Positions 32,721-41,313 of a stretch of DNA of 64,000 bases are shown one piece after another. The stretch comes from DASQHM01 sp035632095 (GTDB lineage: Bacteria; Pseudomonadota; Alphaproteobacteria; Ferrovibrionales; Ferrovibrionaceae): NCBI GenBank assembly GCA_035632095.1, contig DASQHM010000052.1, forward strand, positions 1-64,000, read 5' to 3'. The notes below the pieces were generated by a model. It had not been told where the DNA came from, made no database searches, and saw only the letters and a program-made list of their open reading frames with translations. How positions within the stretch are numbered: position 1 is the first letter of the stretch; each line of letters starts with the position of its first letter. A program made the translations under genes and the position numbers.

Positions 32721-33188
32721 TCAGGCCCTCATGCCGCGCATATCGGCGGCGGCACGAAGCACCGCGCGCTGAATGCGGATGTAGGACATGCAACGACACA
32801 GGTTGCCGTTCATGTTTTCGACGACCTGCTCTCTGGTCGGATTGTTGTTCTTCGCCAACAACGACGCCGCCTGCATGATCTGGCCGGACTGGCAGTAGCC
32901 GCATTGCGGCACTTGCTCGGCGATCCAGGCCTTTTGCAGCGGATGCGGGCCCTTCGCGCTCAGGCCCTCGATGGTCGTGATCTGCTTGCCGACGGCGTCC
33001 TTGACCGCGGTCTGGCAAGAGCGCACGGCCTCGCCGTTGAGATGCACGGTGCAGGCGCCGCAAAGGCCCGCGCCGCATCCGAATTTGGTTCCGGTCATCT
33101 GCAGCTGTTCGCGGATGACCCAAAGCAATGGCGTGTCGTCCGGTGCTTCGACCGCACGGCTCTTCCCATTGATGTTGAGTGTAGCCAT
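32721..33188 (-). CDS. [2Fe-2S] subunit of the molybdenum oxidoreductase (IorA-like)
   Basis: 155-residue small subunit passing electrons from the Mo-cofactor. The plant-ferredoxin-type cluster is CGAGLCGACTVHL plus a later Cys (RSCQTAV). The second, helical cluster domain has QCGYCQSGQIMQA and NLCRCMSYIRI. The ATG at 33188 follows GGGAGGGAAG, a strong ribosome site, better than the ATG four codons upstream. It carries no signal peptide, so it probably rides out with the Tat-tagged large subunit (hitchhiker export, inferred). First gene of the operon; 33189-33386 is its upstream region with no recognisable element. Confidence 0.92.
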   Translation of the reverse strand: MATLNINGKSRAVEAPDDTPLLWVIREQLQMTGTKFGCGAGLCGACTVHLNGEAVRSCQTAVKDAVGKQITTIEGLSAKGPHPLQKAWIAEQVPQCGYCQSGQIMQAASLLAKNNNPTREQVVENMNGNLCRCMSYIRIQRAVLRAAADMRGMRA

Positions 33189-33386
33189 CTTCCCTCCCAC
33201 GGCGGCAGTTCCCTAACGCACGGGCTGCCGCCTTGCCGGACCCGTGCTCGCTCGATGCACCCGGCTCTGAGGCCGGGACGCTCCGTTTGGTGCGCAGGGA
33301 GAGGCTAAGCGTACCCCCCCACACACATAATTGCCGATTAAGCTAGCAGAAGTGCACAAACCGCGCGAGTGGGCAAACGCAACGCC

Positions 33387-34079
33387 TCACCACGGGATTT
33401 GGCGGCCCTCGAAGCTGTAAAAATGGCCGCTGTCCGCGGGTTTCAGGCCGCCGATCACCTTGCGAAGTCCGGTCACGCTTTCGTGTGGTTTGACTGGGGC
33501 GCTCGGTCCGCCCATGTCGGTCTGAACCCATCCGGGATGCAGGCAGACCGCAATGATGCCTTTGCCTTTCAGGTCGTTGCTGAGACTCTTGGTCACCGCG
33601 TTGACCGCAGCCTTCGACGAACGATAGGCGTACATGCCGCCGTTGTTTTCGGCGATCGAGCCGAGCACGCTCGAAATCGTCACTACAATCTTGCGGCCGC
33701 TCCTGGCGACGTTGTCGGCAAAAGCCGCCGTCAGTTCGGCCGGCGCAATCGTGTTGATGGCCAGCGTGTTGAGCCACGCTTGAACGTTGAAGGCGCCGAG
33801 GTCGCCGGCGTCGCGGCCGCTGACGCCCGCGTTGTTGATCAGCAGGTCGATCGGTTCGGACTTCAATTCCTGGGCGAGGCCGCGGATGGCCGCGCCGTCG
33901 GTGACGTCGAGCCCATGGACGCTGACCATGCCGCGGGATTCCTTGGCGAGTTTGTCCAGTGCGGGCGCCTTCGCCGGATTGCGGCAGCAGGCGAGCACGC
34001 GCCAGCCTTCGCCGGCATATTGTTTGGCGAATTCAAATCCGATACCGCGATTGGCGCCGGTGACGAGAACGGTGGGCAT
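33387..34079 (-). CDS. SDR-family oxidoreductase (C-factor-like)
   Basis: 230-residue short-chain dehydrogenase. TGANRGIG cofactor loop at residues 7-14, HGLDVTD, LINNAG, catalytic Ser in TISSVLGS and the Tyr/Lys pair in YAYRSSKAA are present. It ends with GHFYSFEGRQIPW, resembling CsgA/sniffer-type SDRs. It stands just downstream of the nitronate monooxygenase gene (9-bp gap, same strand), so the two may be co-transcribed. Substrate unknown. Confidence 0.87.
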   Translation of the reverse strand: MPTVLVTGANRGIGFEFAKQYAGEGWRVLACCRNPAKAPALDKLAKESRGMVSVHGLDVTDGAAIRGLAQELKSEPIDLLINNAGVSGRDAGDLGAFNVQAWLNTLAINTIAPAELTAAFADNVARSGRKIVVTISSVLGSIAENNGGMYAYRSSKAAVNAVTKSLSNDLKGKGIIAVCLHPGWVQTDMGGPSAPVKPHESVTGLRKVIGGLKPADSGHFYSFEGRQIPW

Positions 34080-34088
34080 GTTGCGATC

Positions 34089-35174
34089 CTATCGGTTGCT
34101 TGAAACCATGGTCTGTCCGCCGAGCACGCGTTCGGTCTCGCTGGCAAGCGTCGCGATCAATTCCGACGCCGGCATTTCGCGGCCGAGGCTTGCGCCCTGT
34201 CCGGACCAGAGCGTCATGAATTCCGCATCGCCGGCCTTGATCGCCGCCTGGCGGATATCGGCGGTGAGCGCGCCTTGGACCGGCATGGCCGGAAACGAAC
34301 TCTGGTATGCCGACATTTCGCGGACGAAGCGATTGGTCAAGGACCGCGCCGGGCGTCCGGTGAAGGCGCGGGTGAGCCGCGTTCCGTCGTCACGCGCCTG
34401 TGCAAGGCGCTGGCGATGCACCGGATGGACGCTTGCTTCCGGGCAACGCAGGAAGGCGGTGCCGAGTTGGACGGCTTGCGCGCCGAGCATGAGTGCGGCG
34501 GCAATGCCGCGTCCGTCCATGATGCCGCCGGCGGCGATGACGGGAACGTTCACCGCATCGACGATCTGCGGCACCAAGGCCATGGTGCCGATGGCGCTGT
34601 CCTCGAAGTCGGCAAGAAAGCTGCCGCGATGTCCGCCGGCTTCCACCCCTTGCGCGCAAACCACCTCGATGCCGTTGGCGACCAGCGCGCGCGCCTCCGC
34701 CGCCGTCGTCGCGGTGCCGATGGTGAGCGTGCCGGCCGAGCGGAAGCGCGCGATGAGCTTCGCGTCGGGCAGGCCGAAGGTGAAACTCGCCACCGGCACG
34801 TGCGCCGCCAGCAGCGCCTCGGCCTGCTCCGGGTAGCTTTGGCCGAACTTGGTCGGCAGCGGCGGCTCGGCGAGGCCCAACGCATCGCGCATCGGTTTGA
34901 GCTTGGCGTTGGCGGCGATCATCTCGGCCCGGTCGGGTTTGGGCGGATCGAGCACGAACAGATTGACGTTGAAGGCGCGGTTGGTACCGGCGCGAACTTC
35001 CGCGACCATGGCTTCTATCTGCGCCGGCGACGACATGGCGCCGCCGAGCGAGCCGAGAGCGCCGGCGTTGCTGGCGGCGCAAGCGAGCGCCGGCGTGGTG
35101 ACGCTCGCCATGGGCGCCTGGATGATCGGCCATTTCAATCCGAGACGCTTGGACAATTGTGTCTCGTGCCACAT
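34089..35174 (-). CDS. Nitronate monooxygenase / 2-nitropropane dioxygenase-like FMN protein
   Basis: 361-residue TIM-barrel FMN enzyme that oxidises alkyl nitronates such as propionate 3-nitronate, a toxin. Motifs: PIIQAPMASVTTPALA at the N-terminus, GVEAGGHRGSF, VPVIAAGGIMDGRGIAAAL and GAQAVQLGTAFL. The frame stays open upstream, but the ATG at 35174 gives the normal start and leaves the transporter stop (35180) just before it. Family members also include enoyl-ACP-reductase-like and uncharacterised enzymes, so the exact substrate is uncertain. Confidence 0.87.
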   Translation of the reverse strand: MWHETQLSKRLGLKWPIIQAPMASVTTPALACAASNAGALGSLGGAMSSPAQIEAMVAEVRAGTNRAFNVNLFVLDPPKPDRAEMIAANAKLKPMRDALGLAEPPLPTKFGQSYPEQAEALLAAHVPVASFTFGLPDAKLIARFRSAGTLTIGTATTAAEARALVANGIEVVCAQGVEAGGHRGSFLADFEDSAIGTMALVPQIVDAVNVPVIAAGGIMDGRGIAAALMLGAQAVQLGTAFLRCPEASVHPVHRQRLAQARDDGTRLTRAFTGRPARSLTNRFVREMSAYQSSFPAMPVQGALTADIRQAAIKAGDAEFMTLWSGQGASLGREMPASELIATLASETERVLGGQTMVSSNR

Positions 35175-35179
35175 GACGC

Positions 35180-36139
35180 TCACCTCGCGATCAATCTGCG
35201 GTAGACCGGCAGCAGCAGCGCCGGCAGCATGTACATGGGAATCTGCGCCAGAGCGAAGAATACCACCACGGCAAATTCCGCCTTGTCCGCCACGGTCACC
35301 AGCACCAAGCCCATGTTGCAATTGCCGGACATCAAGCCGATGGACAACGCCTCGCGGCGGCCGAGCGGCGCGAAGACACCTGCCGCAACGGCCTGCAAGG
35401 CAAGGTTGGCGACGAAAGCGACGACCGTGACAAGCGCAATATAGCCCGGGCGAGCGATTGCGGCATCGGTGACGCCGGCCATGATGGCAATGGCGAAAAG
35501 CACCATGGTGAGCACCGTCACGCCGTCGAGTTCCTTGCCGTGGTCGGCGATCCAGCCGGCGGGCACCAGTCTGCGGAGCGCGAACGCCGCGAGGAACGCG
35601 AAGCCGACGATGCCCGCAAGGCGTCCCATGAGATCGAACAGGCCGATCTGGAGCTTCAGGCCCAGCAGCCACAAAGCCATGGGAGGCAGGGTCAAGGGCA
35701 CAAGAGCGGTGGAGACAACCGTCACCACCACGATCAGCGGCGCGTCCAATCCGAGAATAAGGCCGAGCGCCGCGGACGATACGATCGGCGGCGCCGCCGC
35801 CATCAACACCAGCGCCGTCTTGAGCGGTATCGGCAACGATGTCAGCCAAAGCACCCCGGCCATCAGGACGGGCGAGGCCAGCAGCATCCAGGCTGCAAGC
35901 GTGCCGACGAGCAAAGGCCGGCGACCATAGTCGAGCATGGAACGCCAGTCGAGCCGCATCAATGCGATCGTCAGCGGGATCACCAGGCCGGGGAGCAGGA
36001 AAGGCCGCACGAAATCCGCGAGCCTCGGAAAGACCAGGCCGATCAGGACGCCGAGGCCGAGTGCGCGCGTGGCGTGATGGCCAAGAAATCCAAGCGCTTT
36101 GATGATGAAAGACACGGGCGGAATACGTCTGGCCGGCAT
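35180..36139 (-). CDS. Bile acid:sodium symporter-like (BASS/ACR3-fold) transporter
   Basis: About 319 residues with around 9-10 hydrophobic segments. Polar breaks such as APPIVSSAALGLILGLDA and GLMSGNCNMGLVL look like the discontinuous helices of the BASS fold. First TM begins near residue 10 (ALGFLGHHATRALGLGVLIG). The start is uncertain: ATG at 36139, an upstream start at 36187, or GTG at 36115; none has a clear Shine-Dalgarno. Substrate unknown. It is followed within 5 bp by the nitronate monooxygenase gene. Confidence 0.78.
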   Translation of the reverse strand: MPARRIPPVSFIIKALGFLGHHATRALGLGVLIGLVFPRLADFVRPFLLPGLVIPLTIALMRLDWRSMLDYGRRPLLVGTLAAWMLLASPVLMAGVLWLTSLPIPLKTALVLMAAAPPIVSSAALGLILGLDAPLIVVVTVVSTALVPLTLPPMALWLLGLKLQIGLFDLMGRLAGIVGFAFLAAFALRRLVPAGWIADHGKELDGVTVLTMVLFAIAIMAGVTDAAIARPGYIALVTVVAFVANLALQAVAAGVFAPLGRREALSIGLMSGNCNMGLVLVTVADKAEFAVVVFFALAQIPMYMLPALLLPVYRRLIAR

Positions 36140-36239
36140 GCTTGGCGGGAACGCTATGATGATCCGGCGCTCACGCGGCGTCTGCAACTATCTGCTATTA
36201 TTCTTGCGGCATCGGCATCGCCACCGGATGGGTGTTCCC

Positions 36240-36830
36240 ATGACCGAATCTCACCTCTACCACGACGGCAATCGCGAACTTCAGGACCGCTTCCAGAGCC
36301 GGCGCATTGCCGACCGCCTGGAAGAAACGCTGTTCCGCACGCGTTTCACCGATTCCGACAAGGAATACATCGAAGGCTCGATCTACTTCTTCTTGGCGAC
36401 GGCGGATGCGCATGGCCGGCCCGATTGCTCGTTCAAGGGCGGCATGCCTGGCTTCGTGCGCGTCGTCGAACCCGACATGCTGGCGTTTCCGGATTACGAC
36501 GGCAACGGCATGTTCAAGAGTCTCGGCAACATCCGCGTCAACCGCGAAGTGGGCATGCTGTTCATCGCCATGCACGGCAAGCCCAGGCGGTTGCGCGTCA
36601 ACGGGACCGCGAGCTTGCACTTCGACGATCCGCTGCTGGCGACCTTCACGGGCGCGCAACTGATCGTGCGCGTTCGCGCCCACGCCATTTTTCCCAATTG
36701 TCCGCGCTACATTCCGCCGATGCAGCTCAACGATCATTCGGTTTACGCGCCCCGCCCCGACTACACGCCGCCGGTGCCGGAATGGAAGACCATGGATATG
36801 TTCAAGGACTATCTGCCGCCCCAACGCTGA
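36240..36830 (+). CDS. Pyridoxamine 5'-phosphate oxidase-like flavin-binding protein
   Basis: 196-residue split-barrel FMN-binding protein of the PNPOx-like COG3576 type. Matching regions are YFFLATADAHGRPDCSFKGG, FPDYDGNGMFKSLGNIRVN and VGMLFIAMHGKPRRLRVNG, followed by a C-terminal PPMQLNDHSVYAPRP. ATG at 36240 has GGATGGG about 9 bases upstream; 36228 is an alternative. The family includes flavin reductases and unknown oxidoreductases. It is followed by an ABM-domain gene 14 bp downstream. Confidence 0.82.
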   Translation: MTESHLYHDGNRELQDRFQSRRIADRLEETLFRTRFTDSDKEYIEGSIYFFLATADAHGRPDCSFKGGMPGFVRVVEPDMLAFPDYDGNGMFKSLGNIRVNREVGMLFIAMHGKPRRLRVNGTASLHFDDPLLATFTGAQLIVRVRAHAIFPNCPRYIPPMQLNDHSVYAPRPDYTPPVPEWKTMDMFKDYLPPQR

Positions 36831-36844
36831 CCTAAGGCCGGACA

Positions 36845-37195
36845 ATGCACGCCGTTATCTTCGAGGTGATGCCCAAGCCCGGGCGCGCCCAGGACTATCT
36901 CGACATGGCGGCCGAGCTCAAGCCGCTGTTGGAGGCCATGGACGGCTTCATCTCGGTCGAGCGGTTTCAGAGCCTGACCGATCCGAACAAGTATCTGTCG
37001 CTGTCGTTTTGGCGCGACGAGGCGTCGGTGGCGCGCTGGCGCCGGCACGCGCAGCACCACCAGGCGCAACGTCATGGCCGCGACCAAATTTTCGCCGACT
37101 ACCGGATAAGGGTCGTCTCGGTGTTGCGTGACTACGGCATGTTCGAGCGCGACGAGGCGCCGCAACGCTTCCCGGAGAAGCAGCGCCCCGGCTGA
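36845..37195 (+). CDS. Antibiotic biosynthesis monooxygenase (ABM) domain protein
   Basis: 116-residue ferredoxin-like ABM protein. FEVMPKPGRAQDYLDMAAEL, FISVERFQSL, YLSLSFWRDEASVARWR and the H-Q-x-A-Q-x-x-G-R stretch (HHQAQRHGRDQIFADYRIRV, in part) match the family. Such small dimers oxidise quinol-like compounds without cofactor or bind haem; the role here is unknown. Probably co-transcribed with the PNPOx-like gene. It converges on the DUF3237 gene (5-bp gap). Confidence 0.85.
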   Translation: MHAVIFEVMPKPGRAQDYLDMAAELKPLLEAMDGFISVERFQSLTDPNKYLSLSFWRDEASVARWRRHAQHHQAQRHGRDQIFADYRIRVVSVLRDYGMFERDEAPQRFPEKQRPG

Positions 37196-37200
37196 GCCTT

Positions 37201-37659
37201 CTATAAGACCTGGTGCACGTAGTAAGTCGGGCCGCTGGCCGAGCGCGCGCCGGTCGCGATGCAACAGATGCCGTTGAGCCAGGCATATTTATCGGACGAG
37301 GTCTCGAAATAGGGCGTCGAGCGGAAATAATACAGGCTTGGATCGACGTTCTCGCCCTTGTTCAGCCGCTCGATCACGTCCGTCGGCCCGTGGCGGAAGC
37401 CCTTGTAGGTCATATAGATGTGGTGCTTGTCATCGGTCTCAAGGGTGAGGCGCACGTCAAGTTGCAACACGCCGTCGCGCCGCAGCAAGATCCAATCGCC
37501 GCCGCCCGGCAGGGCGTGTCCCTTGAGCTTCGGGCCTTCGAAGGTGCCGCCCATGACCCGCGCGATGATGCGCCGCCCGTAGGGCGTCTCGCCGAGGTTC
37601 ATCGGCGGCGGCACTTCGAGCGTCAGCTTGAGCAAGAACTCGGTCTTGATATCCGGCAT
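37201..37659 (-). CDS. DUF3237 domain protein
   Basis: 152-residue beta-barrel-like DUF3237 protein. Characteristic blocks are LTLEVPPPMNLGETPYGRR, GGTFEGPKLKGHALPGGGDW, YMTYKGFRHGP and a C-terminal WLNGICCIATGARSASGPTY. The ATG at 37659 has GGGAGGGAG upstream, better than the ATG eleven codons earlier. Function unknown; such genes often occur in aromatic or steroid catabolic regions. Confidence 0.85.
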   Translation of the reverse strand: MPDIKTEFLLKLTLEVPPPMNLGETPYGRRIIARVMGGTFEGPKLKGHALPGGGDWILLRRDGVLQLDVRLTLETDDKHHIYMTYKGFRHGPTDVIERLNKGENVDPSLYYFRSTPYFETSSDKYAWLNGICCIATGARSASGPTYYVHQVL

Positions 37660-37824
37660 GGCGGCGGCTCCCTCCCTAGCGATCAACCGCAAGTGTAACC
37701 CAACTTCGCCGAAATACTCGGGTCAGTGTCACCTCCGAGGGTCGTATCGACCCGCCCCGGGCGGAGCGTTAAGGTGCGCTCGGCGGCCGGCCGGCGGTCT
37801 TTGATGCAACAGTGAGGTGCGCGA

Positions 37825-38964
37825 ATGCAAATGTCTCGCTCCTGGCGCCACATGGGGCATTCGGCGCCAGGCACAGCGCCCGGCACGCTGGTCGCCGATC
37901 CCGATGCGGCGAAATCGGTCGTTCGCTTGACGCTCTATGGCCCGTCGGGCGTCGAAGAGCGCACACTCGATACATTGGACGAACTTCCGGGCCTGATCGG
38001 CGGAGACCGCAAACTGTGGGTCGACGTGCGCGGCCTCGGCAGTCTCGACACTATCGTCCGGCTCGGCGAGATATTCGGCCTGCATCGCTTGGCTTTGGAA
38101 GATGTGCTGAATACCGGTCAGCGGCCCAAAGTCGAGCCCTTCAACGACTATCTGTTCGTCGTCGCGCGCATCCCGCAAAGCGGCGAACGATTCCGATCCG
38201 AGCAATTCGCCCTGTTCTTCGGCAAGGGCTGGCTGGTCTCGTTCCAGGAAGGCCGGCAGGCGTCCGACCCGTCGGACAAGAAGGACGACTGCTTTGCCCT
38301 GGTCGGCGAACGGGTTCGGCAGCGCCGCGGCCGGATCGCCGAGTTGGGGACCGACTATCTCGCCTACGCCTTGCTCGACACGGTGATCGACGCCTATTTC
38401 CCGGTGCTGGAGGATTTCGGCGAGCGGGTCGAAGTGCTGGAGCGGGACGTGATCGGCCGCGCCGACCGCAGCGTCGTCGCGCGCATCTATCGCATGAAGC
38501 GCGACCTGCTGGGCGTGCGGCGCGCCATCTGGCCGGCGCGCGAGGTGGTCAACGCGCTCATTCGCGACGATGACGGATTCGTCGCCGACGCGACGAAGGT
38601 GTTCCTGCGCGATTGCTACGACCACACGGTGCAGCTCATCGACAACGTCGAAACCTACCGCGACATCTCGGCGGGCCTGATCGACGTCTATCTGTCGAGC
38701 GTCAACACGCGCTTGAACGAGGTGATGAAGGTGCTGACCGTCATCGCCACGATCTTCATGCCGCTCAGTTTCATCACCAGCCTCTACGGCATGAATTTCG
38801 ACCGGCAATCGCCTTGGAATTTGCCCGAACTCAGCTGGCGGTTCGGCTATTTCTATGCGCTCGGCCTGATGGCGATTGTCGCCTTCGGCATGCTCGTGTT
38901 CTTCCGCCGCAAGGGTTGGCTCGGGCGCGGTTGGCGCGCCGACACCGAGACGCCGGAGAAATGA
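37825..38964 (+). CDS. corA: CorA-type magnesium/cobalt transporter
   Basis: 379-residue CorA-family channel. Large cytoplasmic N-domain (ALEDVLNTGQRPKVEPFNDY is typical), a long stalk helix (VYLSSVNTRLNEVMKVLTVI), then two TM helices. The first ends in the pore signature YGMN with GMN at 322-324, followed by a loop and the second TM (YFYALGLMAIVAFGMLVFF). A basic C-terminus is usual. Transports Mg2+ or related divalent ions across the inner membrane. Divergent from the DUF3237 gene. Confidence 0.92.
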   Translation: MQMSRSWRHMGHSAPGTAPGTLVADPDAAKSVVRLTLYGPSGVEERTLDTLDELPGLIGGDRKLWVDVRGLGSLDTIVRLGEIFGLHRLALEDVLNTGQRPKVEPFNDYLFVVARIPQSGERFRSEQFALFFGKGWLVSFQEGRQASDPSDKKDDCFALVGERVRQRRGRIAELGTDYLAYALLDTVIDAYFPVLEDFGERVEVLERDVIGRADRSVVARIYRMKRDLLGVRRAIWPAREVVNALIRDDDGFVADATKVFLRDCYDHTVQLIDNVETYRDISAGLIDVYLSSVNTRLNEVMKVLTVIATIFMPLSFITSLYGMNFDRQSPWNLPELSWRFGYFYALGLMAIVAFGMLVFFRRKGWLGRGWRADTETPEK

Positions 38965-39095
38965 GCCGCGTGTCCTCACGCGTTCCGTAAGTGCGGCGCT
39001 CCGCCGCATGGAACCCGCAATCCTGCGCGACAATTTCCGAAGACATTCGGCGACCATTTTGGCCGCTCTTCCTGCGACATTCGAAGGAGGGCGCG

Positions 39096-39491
39096 ATGAT
39101 GCCTGAGACATTTCCAGCCGCGTCGCCGGCGTCGGGCGGTCTGCATCCCGCCATCTACAGGATCATGCTGGTGTTGGCCGCGTGGTTTGTGATTGCCGCA
39201 TGGGGATTTTCGGACGGCGGTCACATTGCGCTCGATCTCGCCATGATGACGGCGCTGGTGATCGTAATCGTGGGGATACCTGTGCTGTCCTGGCGCATCT
39301 GGCGAAACCAAGGACACGCCGGAGACGCCGGCGCCGAGCCGGGATCATTGAAACAATGGTCGGCGCGCGAGTTCCAAATTTGGAACGGCCGGACCACCGG
39401 CGCCGATGCGATGGTCGAGATTCTCACGCCCCTGTTTGCCGGGGCGCTTGGACTGACCGCTTTCGCGATCGTCTTCCGCCTGGTGAGCTAG
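39096..39491 (+). CDS. Small hypothetical membrane protein
   Basis: 131 residues from ATG 39096 with GGAGG five bases upstream (ATG 39099 also possible). Three hydrophobic segments: about 21-39 (IYRIMLVLAAWFVIAAWGF), 45-62 (LAMMTALVIVIVGIPVLS) and 109-128 (LTPLFAGALGLTAFAIVFRL). Between them lies a conserved-looking SAREFQIWNGRTTGADAMVE. I recall similar unnamed proteins in other Alphaproteobacteria; no function known. Confidence 0.75.
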   Translation: MMPETFPAASPASGGLHPAIYRIMLVLAAWFVIAAWGFSDGGHIALDLAMMTALVIVIVGIPVLSWRIWRNQGHAGDAGAEPGSLKQWSAREFQIWNGRTTGADAMVEILTPLFAGALGLTAFAIVFRLVS

Positions 39492-39714
39492 CTGCGACGA
39501 TTCATCACACACTGCGTCACGCTGTCGCCACATTGGGCAGCTTCAGTCGGACCTGCAGCTGATGCGAAAAGGCGGCACCGCGCGACCGCGCGGGCGATCG
39601 GGCACGACAACGTGGCCGGGTGCGGAGTCTGCACTTCAAAAATGCCGCCGATCGAGCAGGTCTGTCTTCGAAAAGTGGGGGCTGGAAACTCCAAGCGACA
39701 GGGAGAACAGCACC
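39492..39714. other. Gene-free stretch before the binding-protein gene
   Basis: 223 bp without a convincing ORF. It contains a GC-rich inverted repeat (39578-39593) with no T-run, and should hold the promoter of the downstream binding protein. No clear -35/-10 pair stands out. Confidence 0.4.
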
Positions 39715-40926
39715 ATGTATCGAAAAATCACCCTCACATCGGTTATCGCATTGCTGGGCGCCGGTTTGGCGCACGGGCCGGCGTTCGCCGCCAAGAACTA
39801 CGGGCCGGGCGTCAGCGACACGGAGATCAAGCTCGGCCAGACCATGCCGTACAGCGGGCCCGCGTCATCCTACGGAACGATCGGCAGGATCGAGGCGGCG
39901 TATTTCAAGATGATCAACGACAAGGGCGGCATCAACGGCCGCAAGATCGATCTGATCTCGCTCGACGACGGATACGATCCGCCGAAGACCGTCGAGCAGA
40001 TGCGCAAGCTTGTCGAAGAGGACAACGTGCTTCTCGACTTCAATTCGCTCGGCACGCCCACCAACACCGCGATCCAAAGATACTTGAACCTGAAAAAGGT
40101 GCCGCAGCTCTTCATCGCCTCGGGCGCCACCAAGTGGGGCAATCCGAAGCGCTTTCCCTGGACCATGGGCTGGCAGCCGAGCTACCAGACCGAGGGGCAC
40201 ATCTACGCCAAGTACATCTTGCAGAAGTTCCCCGACGCGAAGATCGGCGTGCTCTACCAGGACGACGACTACGGCAAGGATTATCTCAAGGGTCTGGTCG
40301 ACGGATTGGGCGCAAAGGCGCAGTCCATGATCGTCAAGCGGGATACCTATGAGACCACCGATCCCACTGTCGAATCGCAGGTCATCGGCCTGCAAGGCTC
40401 CGGCGCCAATGTGTTCTACAACGTTTCGATTCCGAAGTATGCGGCGCAGGCCATTCGCAAGGCATACGACATCGGCTGGCATCCGACGCAATTGCTCAAC
40501 AATGTTTCGGCTTCCGTCGGCGCCACGCTCAAGCCTGCGGGCCTCGACAAGGCGACCGGCATCGTTTCGACGCAATACCTGAAGGATCCCACCGATCCGC
40601 GTTGGCAGAACGACCAGAAGATGATCGAGTTCAAGGCATTCCTGGCGAAATACGATCCGGAGGCCGACCCGAGCGACGCAAACAACGCGTACGGCTATTC
40701 GGTTTCCGAGACGATGGTTCAAGTCCTCAAGCAGTGCGGCGACGACTTGACCCGCGAGTCCGTCATGGAACAGGCGGCATCGTTGCACGATTTCTCGCTG
40801 CCGCTCCTGCTGCCGGGCATTGAGGTGCATACGAGCGCGACGCACTTCTATCCGGTCGATCAGGAACAGTTGGTGCGGTTCGACGGCAAGACCTGGGTGC
40901 CGTTCGGCGATCTGGTCAGCGGCTAG
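39715..40926 (+). CDS. ABC transporter substrate-binding protein, branched-chain amino acid (LivK) type
   Basis: 403-residue periplasmic binding protein, type I fold. Signal peptide MYRKITLTSVIALLGAGLAH continues to a likely cleavage after AFA. Mature motifs: GVSDTEIKLGQTMPYSGPAS, INDKGGINGRKI, LGTPTNTAIQRYLN, GVLYQDDDYGKDYLKGL. Family members bind amino acids, aromatic acids, urea or amides. Upstream GGGAG supports the ATG. No permease or ATPase genes are adjacent, so it is an orphan solute receptor using a transporter elsewhere, or has a sensory role. Confidence 0.88.
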   Translation: MYRKITLTSVIALLGAGLAHGPAFAAKNYGPGVSDTEIKLGQTMPYSGPASSYGTIGRIEAAYFKMINDKGGINGRKIDLISLDDGYDPPKTVEQMRKLVEEDNVLLDFNSLGTPTNTAIQRYLNLKKVPQLFIASGATKWGNPKRFPWTMGWQPSYQTEGHIYAKYILQKFPDAKIGVLYQDDDYGKDYLKGLVDGLGAKAQSMIVKRDTYETTDPTVESQVIGLQGSGANVFYNVSIPKYAAQAIRKAYDIGWHPTQLLNNVSASVGATLKPAGLDKATGIVSTQYLKDPTDPRWQNDQKMIEFKAFLAKYDPEADPSDANNAYGYSVSETMVQVLKQCGDDLTRESVMEQAASLHDFSLPLLLPGIEVHTSATHFYPVDQEQLVRFDGKTWVPFGDLVSG

Positions 40927-40965
40927 GCGGGGTTTCGCAAGCTCCCAACATCGAGGACATGTGAC

Positions 40966-41283
40966 ATGACGAAATCCATGACGCGCTTCGCCTCAGCCAT
41001 AGTGGCTGTCGCGGCGCTGATCGCGGCTCCTGCGGATGCCGCCGTGGTCGGCCAGGTTCACGCTGCCGTGGCGGCAAAACCTTCGCCCATGTCTCGCCAT
41101 CGCGTCGAACAGGTTCAAGCCGCGCTGGCGAACAGCGGCGAGACCCTGCCGATCGACGGCATCTGGGGGAAGCAGACCCGGAGCGCGCTGCGCGACTACC
41201 AGAAGCAGCACGGTTTGAGGGCTTCCGGACAACTCAATCGGGCGACCCTGCGGAAGCTCAATCCGCCGACCTGGAAGGGTTGA
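40966..41283 (+). CDS. Small exported peptidoglycan-binding protein
   Basis: 105 residues: signal peptide (FASAIVAVAALIAAPADA, cleavage after ADA) and a single peptidoglycan_binding_1 domain (about 44-100) with HRVEQVQAALANSG, LPIDGIWGKQTRSALRDYQK and GLRASGQLNRATL. No catalytic domain. It could anchor or decorate the wall. It follows the binding-protein gene by 39 bp on the same strand. Confidence 0.82.
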   Translation: MTKSMTRFASAIVAVAALIAAPADAAVVGQVHAAVAAKPSPMSRHRVEQVQAALANSGETLPIDGIWGKQTRSALRDYQKQHGLRASGQLNRATLRKLNPPTWKG

Positions 41284-41293
41284 TCGCCGCCGG

Positions 41294-41313
41294 CCGGAGC
41301 GAATTCGTTCCGG
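41294..41313. terminator. Palindrome between convergent genes
   Basis: CCGGAGCG-AATT-CGTTCCGG is a near-perfect 20-bp palindrome (one mismatch) filling the gap between the convergent peptidoglycan-binding and oxoprolinase genes. It may act as a bidirectional hairpin terminator, though no T-run follows on either strand. Confidence 0.4.

Noticed and set aside
39578..39593. CCGCGCG-AC-CGCGCGG inverted repeat as a terminator
   Set aside because: Loop too short and no T-run; may be chance in GC-rich DNA.
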